A stretch of DNA of 64,000 bases from Piscirickettsiaceae bacterium CG07_land_8_20_14_0_80_44_28 (GTDB lineage Bacteria > Pseudomonadota > Gammaproteobacteria > Thiomicrospirales > Thiomicrospiraceae): NCBI GenBank assembly GCA_002779995.1, contig PEWX01000096.1, forward strand, positions 41,572-105,571, given 5' to 3'. The notes beneath the pieces were generated by a model. The model was not told where the DNA came from. It worked only from the letters and a program-made list of their open reading frames with translations, and did not search any database. Of the stretch, positions 18,438-27,133 are shown piece by piece (positions within the stretch are counted from its first letter, which is position 1; every line of letters begins with the position of its first letter). Position numbers and translations under genes: made by a program.

Positions 18438-19807
18438 TATTTAATCCAAACCGTTTTGATATTGGTAAATTCGCGAATGCCTTGCGCCGATAGTTCACGA
18501 CCATAGCCCGAATTTTTGACGCCACCAAATGGCAAGCGAGGGTCAGAAAAAGTCGGACTGTTAATAAAGGTTGCTCCCGACTCCATACCACGCGCCATCG
18601 TTTCAGCAGTGGCCATATCGTTTGACCAAATGGAACCGCCCAAACCGTAGTTAATACCATTGGCCAATCCGAGCGCATGAGCCGGTTCAGAAGCTTTTAA
18701 AATAATCGCTACCGGCCCAAAAAATTCCTCATCAAAAGCCGGCATACCACTACTGACATTGGTTAAGATGGTGGGGGCATAATAAGCACCGGGGCGATCC
18801 AGTTGATATCCCCCCGTGACGATTTTGGCACCCATTTCCACGGATTTCATCACTTGTTGATGCAACTCATCCAATAAATCTTGCCGTGCCATTGGTGCCA
18901 GGGTTGTTTCAGCCTTCATCGGATCCCCTGCTAGCAAACCCTGTTCAATGGTTTGTTTAAACTGTTCGGTAAACGTCTCCACTAAAGCCGCATCAACAAT
19001 AAAGCGTTTGGCGGCAATACAACTTTGCCCGGCATTTAAAAAACGACCTTTAACCGCACCCGCGACCGCTGCCTTCAGATCAGCACTATCAAGCACAATA
19101 AAGGCATCCGAACCGCCCAGTTCCAAAACGGTTTTTTTCAGTTGCTCCCCGGCAACGGCAGCCACTTTTCGCCCGGCCGCTTCACTGCCAGTCAGAGAAA
19201 CCGCCTTAACCGCCGGATGACGAATCACCGAAGCGACCTTGTCGGAACCAATCATCAGCGTGGTAAACACCCCTTGCGGATAGCCCGCCTTGCGAAACAC
19301 TTCTTGCAAGGCCAATGCACATTGAGGAACATTAGACGCGTGTTTCAATAAGGCAATATTGCCCGCTGTGATGGTGGGCACTGCAAATCGAATCACCTGC
19401 CAAAACGGATAATTCCACGGCATCACTCCCAGCACCACGCCCAAGGGTAAATAGGCCAAATAACTTTTAGAGGCATCTGATTCAATCATTTCATCCGCTA
19501 AAAATTCGGCGGCATGATCCGCATAATAATCACAGAGCGTTGCGCATTTTTGCACTTCAGCCAGGGCTTCTGTATAAAGCTTGCCCATTTCCAATGTCAT
19601 CAATTCCGCTAACGGTTCCTGGTCTTCTAACAACACATCCCCTAAGCGACGTAATAGCGCAATCCGATCTTCTAAAGGGGTTAGTTTTGACCAGTCGGCA
19701 AAACCATAACCAGCTTGGGTAACCACCTCATCCAAGGTATCTTGATTCCAAGTTTCAAATTCGGCATTCAACTCGCCCGTGGCAGGATTAATAGATTGCA
19801 TGGTCAT
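18437..19807 (-). CDS. NAD(P)-dependent succinate-semialdehyde dehydrogenase-like enzyme
   Basis: Aldehyde dehydrogenase of 456 aa oxidising an aldehyde to the acid. It resembles the short GabD/Sad group: it starts QSINPATGE, carries the catalytic Glu in LELGGSDAF and the catalytic Cys in NAGQSCIAAKRF, and ends in the FGGVKNSGYGRE segment. The true substrate (succinate semialdehyde or another short aldehyde) cannot be fixed from sequence. It has a good AAGGA site and is the first gene of the five-gene overlapping operon, so an oxidative enzyme heads a string of signalling genes. No gabT partner is nearby. Confidence 0.88.
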   Translation of the reverse strand: MTMQSINPATGELNAEFETWNQDTLDEVVTQAGYGFADWSKLTPLEDRIALLRRLGDVLLEDQEPLAELMTLEMGKLYTEALAEVQKCATLCDYYADHAAEFLADEMIESDASKSYLAYLPLGVVLGVMPWNYPFWQVIRFAVPTITAGNIALLKHASNVPQCALALQEVFRKAGYPQGVFTTLMIGSDKVASVIRHPAVKAVSLTGSEAAGRKVAAVAGEQLKKTVLELGGSDAFIVLDSADLKAAVAGAVKGRFLNAGQSCIAAKRFIVDAALVETFTEQFKQTIEQGLLAGDPMKAETTLAPMARQDLLDELHQQVMKSVEMGAKIVTGGYQLDRPGAYYAPTILTNVSSGMPAFDEEFFGPVAIILKASEPAHALGLANGINYGLGGSIWSNDMATAETMARGMESGATFINSPTFSDPRLPFGGVKNSGYGRELSAQGIREFTNIKTVWIK

Positions 19808-19872
19808 AATCGTTTCCTTTTTAAATATACTAAAAATACAGGCTGTACTGAGGTGACAGCGGTTGCGTCAGA

Positions 19873-21075
19873 TTATTCAACACTGGCTTGATGTGCCCAA
19901 GCAGAAGCTTCCATAAATAACCCGGCAATATCATTGATGTCTAACTGGTTAAAGGTTAACTTAGCAAAATCTTGGCTGGTGGATTCCAGTTCGGTTAGAC
20001 ATTTTAGCGCTTCGCCCATCGACCCTTTGCGCTCAATCAACGCCAGTTTAATCTCTTCCGACAAGGGCATTTCGGCGACGATCTCTGCGACGGGCGAGCG
20101 AAAGAAAGCGCCTAAATTTGAAAAAAGCCCAACCAAAAAATAGCTGTCTTTTTCACGCTGAAAGCCAGCCTTGATCGCTAAAGCTTCACAGAATTTTGCC
20201 CGCATTAACGAAGTGGTCAAAAGCTCTTTTGGCACATCATTAAGGTCGGACAACATCATCATATTGACCCAAAACTTCAACCGCTTTAATCCCATATAAT
20301 TTAAGGCATCAGAAACGGTTTCAACTTCAATCGGAATCATCGCCGCCGGGTTATTGACGGCCACTAAGAGTTTGTGCGTCAAAGCCACATCTTTACTTAA
20401 AATGCTAGACAATTCTTTAAAACTGGTTTTAGGATCATTAATCTTGGCGAGGATTTGCAATAAGGTCAACTTATTACCCGTTAACTTTTTACCATTTATA
20501 ATCACCGGATTGGTGAAAAAATAGCCTTGGAAATAATCAAATCCGAGTTTTTTTAGGTATTGATACATTTCCTCGGTATCAACCTTTTCGGCGATGACTT
20601 TCTTGCCTTTGGCATGGAGTGCTTCAATCGCCGATTTCATTTTGACTTCGGACAGAGCCTCGTTATCGAGCTTTACAAAATCACTGATATTGGCCAACTT
20701 TAAGCTGGCATCCTCTTCTATATAATTATCTAATGCGATCGCAACGCCCTGACTTTTGAGTTCTTTGAGTTTTTTAAGAACATCGACATCCTTGTCAACA
20801 TAATTGGGAATTTCTAATACCAGATTGTGTTTATCTTCAAAGCTGGCAAAATCATTTGACTGAACCATGACATCACGCGGCAGGTTAATGAGCGCGACAT
20901 GGCCGCCGACAATGGCTTGCAAGCCAATTTCGGATTCGGTTTTAGCCAATAATTGGGCAGATGCTTCAACGGATTCTTGATTGGGATTCAACCCTTGGTG
21001 AAACTGTAATTCATAAGCAAACAGCTTCATTTTACGATCCAAGATGGGCTGGCGCCCAATATACACAGCAGACAT
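19873..21075 (-). CDS. Degenerate EAL plus HDOD signalling protein (YuxH/CdgJ-like)
   Basis: Cytoplasmic protein of 400 aa with an N-terminal EAL-like domain (about 1-200) and a C-terminal HDOD domain (about 200-390). The EAL part opens with IGRQPILDRKMKLFAYELQF and ends with FQGYFFTNP, but the catalytic DDFG region reads ALDNYIEE, so phosphodiesterase activity is unlikely. HDOD is seen from LLQILAKINDP through LVAVNNPAAM and YMGLKRLKFWV. Proteins with this layout (CdgJ in Vibrio) affect motility and c-di-GMP output without hydrolysis. The start is ATG 21075, with AGAGG 6 nt upstream; an upstream in-frame TTG lacks a site. Confidence 0.88.
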   Translation of the reverse strand: MSAVYIGRQPILDRKMKLFAYELQFHQGLNPNQESVEASAQLLAKTESEIGLQAIVGGHVALINLPRDVMVQSNDFASFEDKHNLVLEIPNYVDKDVDVLKKLKELKSQGVAIALDNYIEEDASLKLANISDFVKLDNEALSEVKMKSAIEALHAKGKKVIAEKVDTEEMYQYLKKLGFDYFQGYFFTNPVIINGKKLTGNKLTLLQILAKINDPKTSFKELSSILSKDVALTHKLLVAVNNPAAMIPIEVETVSDALNYMGLKRLKFWVNMMMLSDLNDVPKELLTTSLMRAKFCEALAIKAGFQREKDSYFLVGLFSNLGAFFRSPVAEIVAEMPLSEEIKLALIERKGSMGEALKCLTELESTSQDFAKLTFNQLDINDIAGLFMEASAWAHQASVE

Positions 21076-21102
21076 TTGCAACCTCTTATTTTTTTATTTT
21101 AA

Positions 21103-21265
21103 AGAGACTTTTGCAAGAGTGGGACGCGAAAGAAAAATGTGGAAAATTTTTTCATATCGAGGCAAAAACGCCGCTAATAGCCGGAGCTATTGGCCGGTTT
21201 TTTAACGAAAATATGGAACATTTCAACCATCCTTATTCGGGTAGCCATCTCGTGCAACGGTCTCT
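21103..21265. mobile_element. MITE-like element, enlarged copy B
   Basis: Ends GAGACTTTTGCA and TGCAACGGTCTC match the family, but the copy is 163 bp because an extra 70-odd bp sits in the middle (about 21152-21220), itself holding an imperfect hairpin around GCCGCTAATAGCC / GGAGCTATTGGCC. The flanks TTAAA and TTAGA differ at one position, a decayed target duplication. Confidence 0.7.
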
Positions 21266-21392
21266 TAGAAACCACTTTACAAGTATTGATAAATCTTTGC
21301 AATGCTTTAAAACGCTGAGCGGCGAGCCCACGCCGGATAAACGACCAGGCCTGGGCAAAATGACGCTCTCAACCGCCGGGTCACATCAACCG
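21266..21392. other. Non-coding spacer downstream of pyrC
   Basis: No gene is visible. It contains CCAGGCCTGG copy 4 and a GC-rich imperfect hairpin (around 21320-21336) that could weakly terminate pyrC. Together with copy B it forms the longest gene-free stretch outside the rRNA region. Confidence 0.5.
21345..21354 (-). repeat. CCAGGCCTGG palindrome, copy 4
   Basis: Exact palindrome, intergenic, 38 bp beyond the pyrC stop. On the minus strand the tail is TCGTTTAT, close to the usual NNRTTTT. Confidence 0.85.
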
Positions 21393-22727
21393 TTAATCTC
21401 GTGTAAATTGTAATCGTTGTCCCGGGGTAAAATGTCCCAACTGACCTTGGTGATATTTTAAATTCCCATTCACAAAAGTGCTGATCACACTGGATGAAAA
21501 TGACTGCCCTTCCCAAGGCGACCAACCACATTGATACAAATTATCTTGTTGGGTGTCGATATGAGGATGATTCAAGTCAACCAATACCAAATCTGCCGCA
21601 TAGCCTTCACGGATAAAGCCACGATTGGCAATTTGATAGCGGATCGCAACATTGTGGGAGGTTTTTTGTACAATGGTTTCCAAATCAAAAACGCCTTGCT
21701 TAACTAAATCCAATAAAGCGGTGAGCGACTGTTGCACTTGTGGCAATCCCGCAGGCGCTTGAAAATAGCTACTTTGTTTTTCCGCCCAAGTATGGGGTGC
21801 ATGATCAGTGGCAATAATATCAATTTGACCTGTGCGCACTGCTTGACGAATCGCCTCACGGTCAGCCGCCGTTTTGATGGCCGGATTACATTTGATTAAA
21901 GTTCCCTTTTGTTCATAGTCATCGGCACTGAACCATAGATGATGGACACAAGCTTCAGCGGTAATTTGCTTGCCTGCAACGGTTCCTGACTCAAATAACG
22001 CCATTTCTTCAGCCGTGGTCAAATGCAAAACATGCAGGTTAGCGCCGGTTTTTTTTGCCAATGCCACCGCAAAGGACGAGGATTGATAACAGGCTTCGCG
22101 ACAACGAATGTCAGGGTGCGCCGACATCGGCACAGCGTCCCCATACTTTTGGCGAAAAAGCGCTTCTTGTGCTTGAATCATCGGCGTGTCTTCACAATGC
22201 GTGGCAATCAAAACCGGGCTATGTCGAAACACATCCGTCAGCGCCTGTTCACGATCCACCAGCATATTGCCGGTGGAGGCCCCCATAAAAATTTTAACCC
22301 CGCAGGTTTGATTGGCATCCAGTGCTTTAATTTCTTCTAAATTATCATTGGTCGCGCCCAAATAAAACGAATAGTTTGCCCAAGACGTGTTGGCAGCCAA
22401 TTGGTGTTTCTCCTCCAATTTCGCCAAGGTCGTGGTTGCAGGTTTCACATTCGGCATATCCATAAAACTGGTGATTCCACCGGCCACAGCCGCTCTCGAT
22501 TCGGTGGCAATCGACCCTTTTTCGGCAAATCCCGGATCACGAAAATGCACTTGATCATCAATCAACCCGGGAAGCAAATGCAACCCTTGCGCATCAATCA
22601 CACGATCTGCTTTGACCGTTAATTTAGGGGAAATCTTATCAATAATGCCATCTTTGATTAAAAGATCCGCTTCAATCGTTTTACCTTCATTGACAATTTT
22701 TGCTTGGGTGATTAGCGTGCTATTCAT
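21393..22727 (-). CDS. pyrC: Dihydroorotase (class I amidohydrolase type)
   Basis: Third step of pyrimidine synthesis: reversible cyclisation of carbamoyl aspartate to dihydroorotate. The 444-aa length fits the long class I/II form. Metal ligands are visible in DDQVHFRDPG (two His), GVKIFMGAS (bridging Lys), ATHCED, HVLHLTTAEE and ATDHAPH. Class membership is supported by the early PGLIDDQVHFRDPG motif; dihydropyrimidinase or allantoinase is less likely. MITE copies lie on both sides (B downstream, C just upstream). pyrE is also in this window, about 6 kb away. Confidence 0.88.
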   Translation of the reverse strand: MNSTLITQAKIVNEGKTIEADLLIKDGIIDKISPKLTVKADRVIDAQGLHLLPGLIDDQVHFRDPGFAEKGSIATESRAAVAGGITSFMDMPNVKPATTTLAKLEEKHQLAANTSWANYSFYLGATNDNLEEIKALDANQTCGVKIFMGASTGNMLVDREQALTDVFRHSPVLIATHCEDTPMIQAQEALFRQKYGDAVPMSAHPDIRCREACYQSSSFAVALAKKTGANLHVLHLTTAEEMALFESGTVAGKQITAEACVHHLWFSADDYEQKGTLIKCNPAIKTAADREAIRQAVRTGQIDIIATDHAPHTWAEKQSSYFQAPAGLPQVQQSLTALLDLVKQGVFDLETIVQKTSHNVAIRYQIANRGFIREGYAADLVLVDLNHPHIDTQQDNLYQCGWSPWEGQSFSSSVISTFVNGNLKYHQGQLGHFTPGQRLQFTRD

Positions 22728-22756
22728 GACATGAGCCTTGATTGATGATAATTAAT

Positions 22757-22845
22757 TGAGACCTTTACATGAGTGGGACGCGAAAGCAAAATATGGGAAA
22801 TTTTAACCATTTTTATTCGTGCAGCCATCTCGTGCAAAGGTCTCT
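22757..22845. mobile_element. MITE-like element, copy C
   Basis: About 88 bp between pyrC and yidD. Ends are GAGACCTTTACA and TGCAAAGGTCTC, with a 5-bp direct repeat TAATT immediately outside both ends. This is one of the two cleanest cases for target-site duplication. Confidence 0.78.
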
Positions 22846-22941
22846 AATTCGCATTTTAAACTCTTTAGGTTACCTTTGCACCTAACTTTGCTAACGGGAT
22901 AAACGCATTAATGAACGGGACTTTGAGGCCCTATCACTTTT

Positions 22942-22970
22942 TTGACAGATTCATGCTAAAGTAATCATTT
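22942..22970 (+). promoter_or_regulatory. Possible promoter upstream of yidD
   Basis: A perfect TTGACA (22942-22947) lies 23-51 bp upstream of the yidD ATG, but the hexamer at 17-bp spacing (TCATTT) is a poor -10, so this is weak. Confidence 0.3.
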
Positions 22971-22992
22971 TAAGTAACGTAGAGTTTTAGCA

Positions 22993-23259
22993 ATGAATCC
23001 TTTTAAATGGTTCATCCTGGTATTGATTCGTTTTTACCAACTGTTTATCAGCCCGCTCATTGGGCCGCGCTGTCGTTTTTATCCAAGCTGTTCACATTAC
23101 AGCCAAGAAGCCATTCAAAAATTCGGCCTACTCAAAGGCGGCTGGCTATCCATTAAACGCATTGCCCGATGCCACCCCGGTAATCCCGGGGGAATAGACC
23201 CGGTGCCCGATTGCCACCACCGATCAAACAACTCAGGTAAGTCAAACAGCCCTGAATAA
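22993..23259 (+). CDS. yidD: Membrane protein insertion efficiency factor YidD
   Basis: Small (88 aa) membrane-associated helper of YidC/Sec-dependent membrane protein insertion. It shows the family signature [15 protein letters not shown], the [19 protein letters not shown] block and conserved cysteines. yidD usually lies in the rpmH-rnpA-yidC cluster; here it stands alone upstream of ppk1. Confidence 0.93.
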   Translation: MNPFKWFILVLIRFYQLFISPLIGPRCRFYPSCSHYSQEAIQKFGLLKGGWLSIKRIARCHPGNPGGIDPVPDCHHRSNNSGKSNSPE

Positions 23260-23315
23260 ATCGAAACCAAGTCATATATTTTTCATTTTTTCGACCGTTA
23301 AAATCGCTATACTTA

Positions 23316-25481
23316 ATGGGCAACTCGATTAACCCATTATTACCCCAGTTACGGAATCTTATGCAACCTCAAATGCCTTTAGAAAACATCCCCCGCTATA
23401 TCAACCGCGAAAAAAGCTTATTAGAGTTTAATCGGCGCGTCTTGGCGCAAGCCAATAATCCGGAGTTCCCACTGCTAGAACGCCTCAAGTTCCTCTGTAT
23501 TTCCAGTACCAATATGGATGAATTTTTTGAAGTACGGTTGGCCAGTCTGTATGAGTTACGCAATGACCCTTCTGCACGCACCCAACCGGATGGTCTGGTA
23601 CCGCAAGATGCGATTGAAATGCTGTCCGAAGTCGCACATGACTTGGTGGATGAACAATATCACACCCTCAATAACATTTTAATTCCCGCACTGGAAAAAG
23701 AAGACATTCGTTTTCTGAGACGCAATCATTGGACGGACCAACAGAAAGAATGGATACGAAATTACTTTATCCAATCACTACAACCGGTCATGAGTCCGAT
23801 GGGGCTAGACCCGTCTCATCCTTTCCCCCGCTTACTGAATAAGAGTTTAAATTTTATTGTGTCACTAGAAGGCAAGGATGCCTTCGGGCGCACCAATGGC
23901 TTGGCGATTGTCCAAGTGCCGCGCTCGTTACCGCGCATTATCAAGTTGCCGCCAGAAGCCACAGATGGCGTGAATGACTTTGTATTTTTATCCTCTATTT
24001 TGCATTCCAATGTTTCAAATCTGTTCCCTGGCATGACCGCCACCGGCTGTCACCAATTTCGGTTAACCCGCAATACCAACCTCTTTATTGATGAAGAAGA
24101 AGTGGATGATATTATGAGTGCGTTACAGGGAGAATTATCTAGCCGACAATACGGTGGCGCCATCCGCTTAGAAGTATCTGATCGCTGTCCCAAAAATATG
24201 TATGAATATTTACTCGATCAATTTGATATGGATGAGCACCAACTCTACAGGGTGAATGGCCCGGTCAATTTACACCGATTAGATACGGTTCCCGATTTGG
24301 CGAGACGGATCGATTTGCTGTTTCCGCCTTTTAAAGCAAAATCGTTAAAGTCGTCTACTAAAGCGAAACAAACAAGATTAAAGCTTTTTAGCCGCAATAA
24401 ACAACCGCAAACGCTTTTTGATCAAATCTACCGTCAGGATATTTTGTTACACCACCCCTATGATTCTTTTAGTCCCGTCATAGAGTTTTTACAGCAATCC
24501 GCAACCGACCCAAATGTGCTGGCCATTCGGATGACACTGTATCGAACCGGTGAAAAATCCGCCATTATTGATGCGCTCGAAAAGGCCGCAAAAAATGGTA
24601 AAGAAGTCACCGCTGTGGTGGAATTACGTGCCCGATTTGATGAAGACAACAATATTCAACAAGCCAACCGTTTGCAGGATGCAGGCGTTAATGTCGTTTA
24701 TGGGGTGGTGGGCTATAAAACCCACGCTAAAATGATTCTGGTGATCCGTCGTGAAGGCGAACATCTGCGTCAATATGTTCACCTTGGTACCGGAAACTAC
24801 CATCATATCACCACCCGATTCTATACCGACTTCGGCTTGTTTTCAGCCAATCCGGCATTGGGTCACGATGTCTCGAAAATTTTCCAACAGCTGACCAGCT
24901 TAGGCGACACCAATAACTTATTGGTGTTATTGCAATCCCCTTTTACGTTACAATCCGGCATGATTGATCGCATTCACCGTGAAGCCGAAAATGCCCGTCA
25001 AGGAAAGCCTGCGCGCATCATTGCTAAAATGAATGGCCTCCAAGAACAAGGCATTATTGATGCGCTCTATGATGCCTCTCAAGCGGGCGTGAAAATTGAT
25101 TTGATTATTCGCGGCATCTGTAGTCTTCGCCCCGGGGTGCCCGGGCTGTCTGAAAACATTACCGTTATCAGCATTATTGGCCGTTTTCTGGAGCATCATC
25201 GTGTTTATTATTTTGAAAACAATGCCGGTGAACCCGAGCTGTTTTGCTCCAGTGCGGATTGGATGCGCCGTAATTTATTTTCACGCGTGGAAACCTGCTT
25301 CCCGATTCTCAATAAAAAACATTTTCAACAGATTTACACAGAAGGTCTAGCGATTTACCTTGAGGACACGATGGGCGCTTGGGTGCTGCAAACGGATGGC
25401 AGTTATCTTCCCAAACAGCCAAAAGCCGATGAAGCCCCCTTTAGCGCGCAAAATTGGTTAATTGAAAAATACTCATCCTGA
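23316..25481 (+). CDS. ppk1: Polyphosphate kinase Ppk1
   Basis: Makes inorganic polyphosphate from ATP. The 721-aa length matches PPK1. The N-terminal domain begins at RYINREKSLLEFNRRVL; FLCISSTNMDEFFEVR follows. The catalytic region contains the autophosphorylated His in VGYKTHAKMILV (about residue 470) and later HLGTGNYH and DWMRRNLFSRVE. The start at 23316 has no clear ribosome site; ATG 23361 is an alternative that keeps all conserved parts. It lies 97 bp upstream of ppx, giving the common synthesis/degradation pair. Confidence 0.95.
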   Translation: MGNSINPLLPQLRNLMQPQMPLENIPRYINREKSLLEFNRRVLAQANNPEFPLLERLKFLCISSTNMDEFFEVRLASLYELRNDPSARTQPDGLVPQDAIEMLSEVAHDLVDEQYHTLNNILIPALEKEDIRFLRRNHWTDQQKEWIRNYFIQSLQPVMSPMGLDPSHPFPRLLNKSLNFIVSLEGKDAFGRTNGLAIVQVPRSLPRIIKLPPEATDGVNDFVFLSSILHSNVSNLFPGMTATGCHQFRLTRNTNLFIDEEEVDDIMSALQGELSSRQYGGAIRLEVSDRCPKNMYEYLLDQFDMDEHQLYRVNGPVNLHRLDTVPDLARRIDLLFPPFKAKSLKSSTKAKQTRLKLFSRNKQPQTLFDQIYRQDILLHHPYDSFSPVIEFLQQSATDPNVLAIRMTLYRTGEKSAIIDALEKAAKNGKEVTAVVELRARFDEDNNIQQANRLQDAGVNVVYGVVGYKTHAKMILVIRREGEHLRQYVHLGTGNYHHITTRFYTDFGLFSANPALGHDVSKIFQQLTSLGDTNNLLVLLQSPFTLQSGMIDRIHREAENARQGKPARIIAKMNGLQEQGIIDALYDASQAGVKIDLIIRGICSLRPGVPGLSENITVISIIGRFLEHHRVYYFENNAGEPELFCSSADWMRRNLFSRVETCFPILNKKHFQQIYTEGLAIYLEDTMGAWVLQTDGSYLPKQPKADEAPFSAQNWLIEKYSS

Positions 25482-25514
25482 AACCTTTGCACAAAATGGA
25501 TACCCGAATAAAAA
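25480..25514. repeat. MITE half-element fragment G
   Basis: GAAACCTTTGCACAAAATGG followed by CCGAATAAAAA matches one arm of the MITE family directly after the ppk1 stop codon. The other arm is absent, so this is a truncated relic. Confidence 0.55.
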
Positions 25515-25578
25515 GCGCTGACCCAGTTGAAAACTTAGGATACAATCAGCACTTCAATCGCTAATTGATAAGACCGTT

Positions 25579-27099
25579 ATGACTGAAATTTTGCCGGAAG
25601 AAGACAACAACCAACACATCTATGCCGCCATCGACCTTGGCTCCAATAGTTTTCACATGATTATTGCCAGAGAAGTCCATGGGCAAATTCAAGTGATCGA
25701 CAAGCATAAAGAAATGGTTCGCCTGCGTTCAGGGCTTGATAAAAAAGGCTATCTGACCGAAGCAGCTTTCGAATCGGGAATAGAATGTTTACAGCGCTTT
25801 GGTCAATTGATCAAAAATGTTCCCGGCAATCAAATTCGAGCCGTTGGCACCAATACTCTGCGCAATGCCAAAAACAGCTCGGAATTTCTAAGACAAGCCA
25901 GTCTCGCCTTAGGCCATGAAATCCAGATTATCGCCGGTCAGGAAGAAGCCCGGCTGATTTACCTAGGGGTCGCACACGACCTTCCCCATAATGAAGAAAC
26001 CCGCTTGGTGATGGATATTGGCGGTGGCAGCACCGAATACATTATTGGCAAACAATTTAGCTATCAACACCTTACCAGCACCGAAATGGGCTGCGTCAGT
26101 ATTACCCAACGTTTTTTCAGTAAGCCGGAAATCACCGAAAAACGTTTTAATAAAGCCACCTCGGCCTGCCAACAAATCTTAAGACCCCATAAAATAAAAC
26201 TGCGCCACTATGATTGGGACTTTGCTATCGGCGCATCCGGCACCATCAAATCGATCGGCACCATTCTGGAAGAAAATAATTGGGCACAGGGTTGCATCAC
26301 CCTACCGGGCCTTATCCAATTAAAGCAAGCCATGATTGCAGCCGAAACGCTTGACAAGATTGCGATTGCCGGCTTAAAAGAAGAACGCTTACCCGTGTTG
26401 GCCGGTGGTTTGGCAATCTTGATTGCCAGCTTTGAAGTGCTTAATATTGAACAACTCAATATTTCAAACAACGCCTTACGTGAAGGCTTGGTGTTTGACA
26501 CCCTTGGCCGTCTTTATGCAGAAGATGTCCGCGAGACCAGTGTAAAAAGTATCCAGGCCTGGCTAAAAATTGACACCAATCAAGCGGATGCCGTGGCCGA
26601 CACCAGTGCTCGACTCTACAAGCAAGCCCATAATAGTTGGCAACTCCATGACATGGATCACGATTTTAAAAAACTGTTGAACTGGGCCGCTCGCTTGCAT
26701 GAAGGGGGCATGGCGCTCAGTTATAAACGCTATCGACATCACAGCGCCTATTTAATTGAAAATGCTGAATTGGCCGGGTTTACCCAGCAAGAAAAACAAA
26801 TGTTATCGGCATTATTAATCAATCACCGTGGCAAATTTATTGCCGATGCTTATGATCGCTTTGAATCGGTTCATCGAGAGAAACTGCTCGGGCTGACGGT
26901 ATTACTTCGTTTGGCGGTGCGCATTCATCGCGGCCGCGAAACCGACATTCCAACCATGCTGTTAATCATTGAATCGGATCGCACCCTGCATTTGGAATTT
27001 GAAAACGACTGGTTAAAAACCCATCCATTGACGCTATTGGATTTGGATGTTGAAGCACAACACCTGACCGCTGCCGGTTTTCAGCTAAGCTATGCTTGA
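25579..27099 (+). CDS. ppx: Exopolyphosphatase Ppx/GppA
   Basis: Hydrolyses terminal phosphates of polyphosphate and possibly pppGpp; 506 aa, as expected for the two-domain enzyme. The ASKHA-type N-terminal domain carries AAIDLGSNSFHMIIA, AVGTNTLRNAKN, and VMDIGGGSTEYI; FAIGASGTIKSIG follows. The C-terminal HD-like domain includes AARLHEGGMALSYKRYRHHS. ppx and gppA products are hard to tell apart; adjacency to ppk1 favours Ppx. CCAGGCCTGG copy 5 lies in its coding region between the two domains. Confidence 0.92.
   Translation: MTEILPEEDNNQHIYAAIDLGSNSFHMIIAREVHGQIQVIDKHKEMVRLRSGLDKKGYLTEAAFESGIECLQRFGQLIKNVPGNQIRAVGTNTLRNAKNSSEFLRQASLALGHEIQIIAGQEEARLIYLGVAHDLPHNEETRLVMDIGGGSTEYIIGKQFSYQHLTSTEMGCVSITQRFFSKPEITEKRFNKATSACQQILRPHKIKLRHYDWDFAIGASGTIKSIGTILEENNWAQGCITLPGLIQLKQAMIAAETLDKIAIAGLKEERLPVLAGGLAILIASFEVLNIEQLNISNNALREGLVFDTLGRLYAEDVRETSVKSIQAWLKIDTNQADAVADTSARLYKQAHNSWQLHDMDHDFKKLLNWAARLHEGGMALSYKRYRHHSAYLIENAELAGFTQQEKQMLSALLINHRGKFIADAYDRFESVHREKLLGLTVLLRLAVRIHRGRETDIPTMLLIIESDRTLHLEFENDWLKTHPLTLLDLDVEAQHLTAAGFQLSYA
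26553..26562 (-). repeat. CCAGGCCTGG palindrome, copy 5
   Basis: Exact palindrome in the ppx gene, encoding Q-A-W. The minus-strand tail is ATACTTTTTA, off the usual pattern by one inserted base. Confidence 0.85.
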
Positions 27100-27105
27100 A
27101 TGCCG

Positions 27106-27133
27106 AATAAAGGTCTCTAGTAAAGGTCTCTAA
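27106..27133. repeat. Tandem MITE end remnants
   Basis: Two copies of AAAGGTCTCTA in direct orientation, 13 bp apart, just after the ppx stop. Each matches the outer end of the MITE family, without the internal part. Confidence 0.5.

Noticed and set aside
18437..19807. Aldehyde dehydrogenase as part of a GABA pathway
   Set aside because: No aminotransferase or transporter for GABA is next to it; the gene neighbours are signalling proteins.
21393..22727. Allantoinase or hydantoinase instead of dihydroorotase
   Set aside because: Motifs fit dihydroorotase, and no purine or hydantoin degradation genes are nearby.
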